Source: DASSBR01 sp035688265 (GTDB taxonomy: Bacteria; Pseudomonadota; Gammaproteobacteria; Natronospirales; DASSBR01). Taken from it: a stretch of DNA of 64,000 nucleotides. The notes under the pieces were generated by a model. The model was given only the letters and a program-made list of their open reading frames with translations. It was not told the DNA's origin and ran no database searches. The position numbers and the translations under genes are program-made. Shown one piece after another: positions 59,260-64,000 of the stretch (its first letter is position 1; every line of letters begins with the position of its first letter). The DNA is taken from positions 32,128-96,127 of the forward strand of contig DASSNE010000034.1 in the NCBI GenBank assembly GCA_035688265.1. Direction: 5' to 3'.

Positions 59260-60387
59260 ATGGCGACGAAACCAACTAACACCGCCGGCCTTGCCGGTAT
59301 CACCGCGGGCGAAACCGCCATTGCCACCGTCGGCAAGGAAGGCGCGGGCCTCACCTATCGCGGCTACGACATTTACGACCTGGCCGAGCACGCCGAATTC
59401 GAGGAAGTGGCCTACCTCCTCACGCGCGGCAAGCTGCCGAACAAGCGCGAGCTGGGCCAGTACAAGCGCCGCCTGAACGACAGCCGCGCGCTGCCGAAAA
59501 AACTGCGCGACGTGCTGGAACAGATCCCGGCCGACACGCACCCGATGGACGTCATGCGCACCGGCTGCTCGTTCCTCGGCAACCTTGAGCCGGAAGGCGA
59601 CTTCAAGAACCAGCAGAATGTCGCCGACCGGCTGCTCGCGGCGTTCCCGGCGATTCTCCTGTACTGGTGGCGCTGGCACACCGAAGGCAAGCGTATCCGC
59701 ACCACGAGCAACGAAGACAGCCACGCGGCCCACTTCCTGCGCATGCTCACCGGCCGCAAGCCGAAGGCCGACCACGTCAAGGCGATGAACGTCTCGCTGG
59801 TGCTCTACGCCGAGCACGAGTTCAACGCGTCGACGTTTACCGCGCGCGTCATCACCGCGACCCTCGCCGACTTCCACTCCGCCGTCACCGGCGCGATCGG
59901 CGCGCTGCGCGGCCCGTTGCACGGCGGCGCGAACGAGGCGGCGATGGAACTGGTCGAGAAATTCCGCACGCCGGCCGCGGCCGAAAAGGGCCTGCAGCAG
60001 ATGCTCGCGAAGAAGGCCAAGATCATGGGCTTCGGGCATCGCGTCTACAAGGACCACGACCCGCGCAACAAGGTCATCAAGGCGTGGTCGCAAAAGCTGT
60101 CAGAAGGCGCGGAAGACGCGAAACTCTACGCGATCTCCGAGGCGATCGAAAAAGTCATGTGGGACGAGAAAAAACTGTTCCCGAACCTCGACTTCTACAG
60201 CGCCACCGCGTACCACTTCATGGGCATCCCGACGCCGCTGTTCACCCCGATCTTCGTCTGCTCGCGCATCACCGGCTGGTCGGCGCACATCATGGAACAG
60301 CGCGCCAACAACCGCCTGATCCGCCCGGGCGCGGACTACATCGGCCCCAGCAAGCAGAAGTGGCAGCCGATCGAAAAAAGGAAATAG
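59260..60387 (+). CDS. prpC: 2-methylcitrate synthase
   Basis: 375 aa. It condenses propionyl-CoA and oxaloacetate to 2-methylcitrate. TAGLAGITAGETAIATVGKEGAGLTYRGYDI at the start is the PrpC signature, which separates it from GltA. Citrate synthase-fold catalytic segments: LVLYAEHEFNASTFTARV, GPLHGGANEAAM and MGFGHRVYKDHDPR. The C-terminal segment includes SARITGWSAHIMEQR-like RITGWSAHIMEQRANNR. An inverted repeat pair separates it from prpD. Confidence 0.96.
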   Translation: MATKPTNTAGLAGITAGETAIATVGKEGAGLTYRGYDIYDLAEHAEFEEVAYLLTRGKLPNKRELGQYKRRLNDSRALPKKLRDVLEQIPADTHPMDVMRTGCSFLGNLEPEGDFKNQQNVADRLLAAFPAILLYWWRWHTEGKRIRTTSNEDSHAAHFLRMLTGRKPKADHVKAMNVSLVLYAEHEFNASTFTARVITATLADFHSAVTGAIGALRGPLHGGANEAAMELVEKFRTPAAAEKGLQQMLAKKAKIMGFGHRVYKDHDPRNKVIKAWSQKLSEGAEDAKLYAISEAIEKVMWDEKKLFPNLDFYSATAYHFMGIPTPLFTPIFVCSRITGWSAHIMEQRANNRLIRPGADYIGPSKQKWQPIEKRK

Positions 60388-60400
60388 TAACCCTCTGACT

Positions 60401-60520
60401 CCCCTCTCCCTTCGGGAGAGGGGTCGGGGGTGAGGGTTGGGGCTTCGAAAGCGCTCGATAAACAGAAACCTTATTGCTACTGGGAACCCTCACCCCAACC
60501 CTCTCCCGAAGGGAGAGGGG
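60401..60520. repeat. Inverted pair of CCCTCTCCC-type repeats
   Basis: Unit 1 (60401-60442) begins with the hairpin CCCCTCTCCC TTCG GGAGAGGGG; unit 2 (60487-60520) is its inverted copy with a few differences (CCCTCTCCC GAAG GGAGAGGGG). They flank about 44 bp. The pair fills the gap between prpC and prpD. Translation of unit 2 gives TPTLSRRERG, a common false N-terminal extension, so the prpD start lies after it. Confidence 0.88.
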
Positions 60521-60548
60521 GGCAAGAATCGCTTTACCAGGAAAACGA

Positions 60549-61988
60549 ATGAGTTCCGCTGACATCAAATCCGCCCAACGCCCCGACCCGGACAAGGTCA
60601 TCGTCGCGATAGCCGACTACGTCTGCAATTACAAAATTGACAGCGACCTCGCCTATCAGACGGCGCACTACGACCTCCTCGACACGCTCGGCTGCGGATT
60701 GCTGGCCCTCAACTACCCGGCCTGCACCAAGCTGCTCGGCCCAGTCGTCCCCGGCGCCGAACTCAAAGGCGGCGCCCGCGTCCCCGGCACGAGCTACGAA
60801 CTCGACCCGGCGCAGGCCGCGTTCAACATCGGTGCGATCATCCGCTGGCTGGATTTCAATGACACCTGGCTCGCCGCCGAATGGGGCCACCCGTCCGACA
60901 ACCTCGGCGCGATTCTGGCCGTCGCCGATTACCTCGCGCGCCGCGAAAATAAAACGATCACCGTCCGCGACGTGCTGACGGCCATGATCAAGGCGCACGA
61001 GATCCAGGGCGTGCTGGCGATCGACAACAGCTTCAACGCCGTCGGCCTCGACCACGTCCTGCTGGTGCGCGTCGCCTCCACCGCCGTCGTCACACACATG
61101 CTCGGCGGCACGCGCGAGCAGGTCATCAATGCCGTCTCCAACGCCTGGATCGATGGCGGCGCGCTGCGCACCTACCGCCACGCGCCCAACACCGGCTCGC
61201 GCAAGAGCTGGGCGGCCGGCGACGCCTGCCGGCGTGCGGTCACCCTCGCGCTGATGAGCCTCACCGGCGAGATGGGCTACCCGTCCGCGCTGACCGCCAA
61301 GCGCTGGGGCTTCCAGGACGTGTTGTTCGACGGCAAGCCGCTGACGCTTGCGCGCGACTTCGGCAGCTACGTGATGGAAAACGTGCTGCTCAAAATCTCG
61401 TTCCCGGCCGAGTTCCACGCCCAAACCGCCGTGGAAGCCGCAATGACGCTGCACCCGCAGGTCAAAGACCGCCTCGACGACATCGAGCGCATCACCATCG
61501 AAACCCAGCGCGCCGGCAGCGAAATCATCGACAAGACCGGCCCGCTCGCCAACCCCGCCGACCGCGACCACTGCATCCAGTACATGACCGCGATCCCGCT
61601 GATCTTCGGCCGCCTGACCGCCGAAGATTACGAAGACAAGGTTGCCAAGGACCCGCGCATCGACGCGCTGCGCGACAAGATGGAAGTCCACGAAAACGGG
61701 CAATTCACCAAAGACTATTACGACCCGGACAAGCGCTACATCGGCAACGCGGTCCAGGTGTTCTTCAAGGATGGCTCAAAGACCGACCGCATCGCAGTCG
61801 ACTACCCGATCGGCCACCGCAAGCGCCGCGAAGAAGGCATCCCGGTGCTGAAGGAAAAGTTCGCCCGCAACGTCGCGACGCAGCTCGATGAACCCAAGTG
61901 CCGCCAACTCACCGACTTGGCTGACCAGCAGCAAAAGCTGGCCTCAATGTCGGTACCGGATTTCATGGCGCTGCTCGTCAAAGGCTAA
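60549..61988 (+). CDS. prpD: 2-methylcitrate dehydratase (PrpD family)
   Basis: 479 aa from ATG 60549 behind AGGAAA; the longer frame from 60474 is repeat-derived. It dehydrates 2-methylcitrate to 2-methylaconitate. MmgE/PrpD-family segments: YDLLDTLGCGLLALNYPACTKLLGP, GAIIRWLDFNDTWLAAEWGHPSDNLGAILA, SNAWIDGGALRTYRHAPNTGSRKSWAAGDA and KISFPAEFHAQTAVEAA. With prpB and prpC it completes most of the cycle; no aconitase (acnB/acnD-prpF) or PrpR regulator is in the window. Confidence 0.95.
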   Translation: MSSADIKSAQRPDPDKVIVAIADYVCNYKIDSDLAYQTAHYDLLDTLGCGLLALNYPACTKLLGPVVPGAELKGGARVPGTSYELDPAQAAFNIGAIIRWLDFNDTWLAAEWGHPSDNLGAILAVADYLARRENKTITVRDVLTAMIKAHEIQGVLAIDNSFNAVGLDHVLLVRVASTAVVTHMLGGTREQVINAVSNAWIDGGALRTYRHAPNTGSRKSWAAGDACRRAVTLALMSLTGEMGYPSALTAKRWGFQDVLFDGKPLTLARDFGSYVMENVLLKISFPAEFHAQTAVEAAMTLHPQVKDRLDDIERITIETQRAGSEIIDKTGPLANPADRDHCIQYMTAIPLIFGRLTAEDYEDKVAKDPRIDALRDKMEVHENGQFTKDYYDPDKRYIGNAVQVFFKDGSKTDRIAVDYPIGHRKRREEGIPVLKEKFARNVATQLDEPKCRQLTDLADQQQKLASMSVPDFMALLVKG

Positions 61989-62025
61989 GAGTCGCGAATT
62001 TTCCAATGAGCCCCACCCCATAAAC

Positions 62026-62072
62026 CCGTCATTCCTGCAGGAAGCAGGACAAATTCGCCTGGAGCGAATTTG
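62026..62072. repeat. REP-like fragment and perfect 9-bp hairpin
   Basis: CCGTCATTCCTGCAG (62026-62040) matches the beginning of the REP-like unit at 9213. It is followed by the perfect hairpin CAAATTCGC CTGGA GCGAATTTG (62050-62072). The whole 243-bp gap between prpD and the DoxX gene (61989-62232) shows no gene. The hairpin may end the prp transcript. Confidence 0.6.
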
Positions 62073-62232
62073 AACAGCCGCAGGCTGGCCCGCAAGGGCG
62101 CAAGCCATGGATGGTTTGCGTAATCCAGTTGCCACGGATGGCAACCTCGACGCGGCGATAGCCCCAAACCTTCCGCCCACCCCACCTTTCTGCTAGGCTC
62201 CAAAGCATCAAAAACTGTTCGGGGGCCAAAAA

Positions 62233-62640
62233 ATGAACAGAGATTACGAAGACGCCGGCAAACTCCTCCTGCGCCTGCTGGTCGGCGGCCTGCTCATCCT
62301 CCACGGCGTCCACAAAATCATCACCGGCCCCGGCGGCATAGAACACATGGTCGCCGCCGCAGGCTTCCCCGGCTTCTTCGGCTGGGCCGTCTATTTAGGC
62401 GAAGTCCTCGGCCCGATCCTGGTCCTCGCCGGCTACTACGCCCGCATCGGCGGTCTGCTGATTCTCGTCAACATGATCGTAGCGGTCCTGCTGGCCTACG
62501 GCGGCCACGTCTGGGCGATCGACCAGCACGGCGGATGGATTATTCAACTGGAAGCCTTCTATGGGCTCGGCGGATTGGCAATCTTTCTGCTCGGTGCCGG
62601 TCGTTTCAGTGTCGGTGGTGAGTACGCGAAGTGGAACTAG
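62233..62640 (+). CDS. DoxX-family membrane protein
   Basis: 135 aa, with a GGGGGCC site before the ATG. Four membrane helices at about residues 10-28, 45-67, 72-93 and 110-127. LLLRLLVGGLLILHGVHKIITGPGGIEHM and YLGEVLGPILVLAGYYARIGGLLI are characteristic of the DoxX family. Roles in thiosulphate oxidation or membrane redox stress are known for some members, but the neighbours do not support a specific function here. Confidence 0.85.
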   Translation: MNRDYEDAGKLLLRLLVGGLLILHGVHKIITGPGGIEHMVAAAGFPGFFGWAVYLGEVLGPILVLAGYYARIGGLLILVNMIVAVLLAYGGHVWAIDQHGGWIIQLEAFYGLGGLAIFLLGAGRFSVGGEYAKWN

Positions 62641-62659
62641 TCGCAAATGCGCCGTTCAT

Positions 62660-62773
62660 TCGGGTGCATAAATATGGCGTGGTCGTCCGGAGGCCCCGGC
62701 TTGCAACGGTTCGGGTGCGTTATGCCGATGTTATGCACCTCGAAGCGATGCGTTATGCACCTAATTAGGGTGC
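62660..62773. repeat. Iteron-like repeats and palindrome upstream of the IS91 transposase
   Basis: TTATGCACCT occurs at 62731-62740 and 62753-62762, 22 bp apart, with a partial copy CGTTATGC at 62718-62725 and an inverted relative GGGTGCATAA near 62664-62673. A near-palindrome GCACCTAATTAGGGTGC covers 62757-62773, and a small hairpin GCGCG CTT CGCGC follows near 62793. These probably form one end of the IS91-type element and its transposase promoter. The rest of the 185-bp gap shows nothing. Confidence 0.6.
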
Positions 62774-62825
62774 CTAATAGTAGTTGCACATAGCGCGCTT
62801 CGCGCGCAGAGGAAGAATTAGACCG

Positions 62826-64000
62826 TTGCGAATCACGGTGACTGAACTGTTGCGCGAGGAGTTCGAGAGCTACGCTGCCGGTCGAAGATTGCGGCTGGAG
62901 GAGCATAAGGCCGCCCGGTCGATCATGAGCTGTCGGACGCCGGCGTTGGGCGGTTTTGAATACCGTTGTCCTGAGCGACACGAGACATGGCAAGGCTACC
63001 ATAGCTGCCATCATCGCAGTTGCCCGCAATGCAACGGCCAAGCCAAGCAAGCTTGGCTTGCGCGCACACGCAAGCGCTTACTGCCGATAGATCATTATCA
63101 CGTCATTATGACGCTGCCTCACGAGCTCAATGATCTGTGGCGACACAACCGCGTCTGGTTTTCCCGGCAGTTATTTGCGAATGCCGCCGGCAGCCTCAAA
63201 CAACTCTTGGGTGACCCTCGCCATCTGGGCGCCTTGCCGGGTTTAATGCTCTGCGAGCACACCTGGGGCCGGAATCTCGCCTTCCATCCGCATGTTCATT
63301 GCCTCGTGACGGCGGGTGGCATTGACCCGGAGGGTCAGTGGCGCACCTCGAGCGGCGAGTATCTAATGCCCGGTCGAGCACTCGCCGCTTTGTACCGAGG
63401 CAAATGGCTCGCCGCCTTATACCGCGCTCTGGATGCTCACCAACTGAGTCTGCCACCTCGATGCACGGACGCACAGACTCGACAGTTACTCCGGCAACTG
63501 GCGCAAAAAGCCTGGCACGTGCGCATCCAGAAGCGTTATCGGCATGGTCGCGGCGTGGTTGGATATCTGGCGCGCTACGTGCGCGGCGGCCCTATCCGCA
63601 ATCGAAGTCTGACGGTATTATCCGGCGACAAGGTCCGGTTCGCTTATTACGATCACAAACAGCGCCATCATCGCGTGCTGATTCTGACCAAAACCCACTT
63701 CCTCGGCCGCCTGCTCTCGCACGTCCCACCAACCTATCGTCAGCGCGTACGCTACTATGGCTTGTATCATGCTCATCGGAGACAACACAGACAATGGCTT
63801 CGCCGACAGCTAAACGCACCCTCTCCGGCCAAGTCCGACCCCTCGATCAACACGCCGCGCTGCACGCGATGTCACCGTCCCTATTGCGTCCGACACTGGC
63901 GTTGGCATGGAAATTACATTATTAAGCGTGACCCGGCGCGCTATGTCCAACAGCGGGCATTGAAGCGACATGCCCCTGCCGCTGCCGACGGTGTCACAAC
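62826..64000 (+). CDS. IS91-family transposase (HUH, Y2-type), C-terminus at window edge
   Basis: Open from a TTG at 62826 (GTG 62838 also possible) to the last base, at least 391 codons. N-terminal zinc-binding domain: CRTPALGGFEYRCPERHE ... SCHHRSCPQC. Central transposase domain with MTLPHELNDLW and the HUH metal motif HPHVHCLVTAGG. The downstream tyrosine motif YLARYVRGGPI carries the Tyr pair expected of Y2 enzymes. Near the end is a second Cys/His cluster CTRCHRPYCVRH. IS91 enzymes nick single-stranded DNA and move by rolling-circle transposition. No frameshift is visible, so it may be active. Confidence 0.88.
   Translation, partial: MRITVTELLREEFESYAAGRRLRLEEHKAARSIMSCRTPALGGFEYRCPERHETWQGYHSCHHRSCPQCNGQAKQAWLARTRKRLLPIDHYHVIMTLPHELNDLWRHNRVWFSRQLFANAAGSLKQLLGDPRHLGALPGLMLCEHTWGRNLAFHPHVHCLVTAGGIDPEGQWRTSSGEYLMPGRALAALYRGKWLAALYRALDAHQLSLPPRCTDAQTRQLLRQLAQKAWHVRIQKRYRHGRGVVGYLARYVRGGPIRNRSLTVLSGDKVRFAYYDHKQRHHRVLILTKTHFLGRLLSHVPPTYRQRVRYYGLYHAHRRQHRQWLRRQLNAPSPAKSDPSINTPRCTRCHRPYCVRHWRWHGNYIIKRDPARYVQQRALKRHAPAAADGVT

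Larger units (their letters stand above)
62650..64000 (+). mobile_element. IS91-family insertion sequence (incomplete at window edge)
   Basis: The repeat-rich segment and the transposase together look like the transposase-proximal end of an IS91-like rolling-circle element. The left boundary is not exact: IS91 elements have no inverted terminal repeats and make no target duplication, and the other end is outside the window. Placement directly behind the DoxX stop suggests insertion into a neutral gap. Confidence 0.65.

Noticed and set aside
60474..60548. Upstream extension of prpD
   Set aside because: It is translated from the inverted repeat (TPTLSRRERG) and a good ribosome site precedes ATG 60549.

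Overview
The window is about 62-63% GC and reads as chromosome of a gammaproteobacterium. It contains an origin-proximal block in the order gyrB-recF-dnaN-dnaA | rpmH-rnpA-yidD-yidC-mnmE, with glyQ-glyS-gmhB-plsC convergent on gyrB, as in pseudomonads and xanthomonads. It also carries grxC-secB-gpsA and a complete MSHA-type (mannose-sensitive haemagglutinin) type IV pilus locus. Gene content alone does not fix the genus. Coding density is high, no tRNA or rRNA gene was recognised, and there is no CRISPR array.

Layout. 1-3712 (minus): a DipZ-like thioredoxin protein cut by the window edge, the EnvC-type amidase activator and gpmI. 3713-3952: a divergent promoter region filled by a 16-copy heptamer array. 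3953-6173 (plus): rhodanese-like protein, grxC, secB, gpsA. 6252-9249: glyoxylate shunt (aceB, aceA). 9314-10744: trmL and a class 1B-type pyrD, divergent. 10927-28183: MSHA pilus operon (mshI-type PilM and PilN proteins, J, K, L, M, N, E, G, F, an extra membrane protein, two tandem major-type pilins, C, D, O, P, Q). 28301-28969: a small outer-membrane beta-barrel. 28986-31010 (minus): glnA followed by a DUF4124 protein. 31158-35488: glyQS, gmhB, plsC. 35543-41780 (minus): gyrB, recF, dnaN, dnaA, with DnaA boxes on both sides of dnaA. 41973-45765: rpmH, rnpA, yidD, yidC, mnmE. 45870-50789 (minus): an accessory block (ABC-2 exporter, two alpha/beta hydrolases, an XRE regulator with a membrane partner) separating mnmE from mnmG. 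50900-54242: mnmG coupled to a metallo-beta-lactamase-fold protein and a VanY-type peptidase. 54303-57293: a methyltransferase / flavoprotein / type III polyketide synthase triad. 57313-61988: an AcuI-type acrylyl-CoA reductase followed by the methylcitrate cycle (prpB, prpC, prpD). 62233-62640: a DoxX-family membrane protein. 62650 to the end: the start of an IS91-family element.

How the parts work together. aceBA and prpBCD allow growth on acetate and propionate equivalents, and AcuI can feed propionyl-CoA into the methylcitrate cycle. The msh operon encodes a complete surface-attachment pilus whose extension ATPase has an N-terminal cyclic-di-GMP-binding (MshEN-type) domain, so pilus extension is probably c-di-GMP controlled.

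Most notable observations: (i) heptamer repeats of two sequence types, one found between genes and the other placed in the cleaved leader segments of two msh proteins; (ii) a probable one-base frameshift in the PilN-like msh gene; (iii) isocitrate lyase extended about 32 residues into a REP-like repeat; (iv) an uncharacterised four-helix membrane protein inside the msh operon; (v) the type III PKS triad; (vi) an XRE/membrane-protein module with a palindromic operator and a nearly leaderless promoter.
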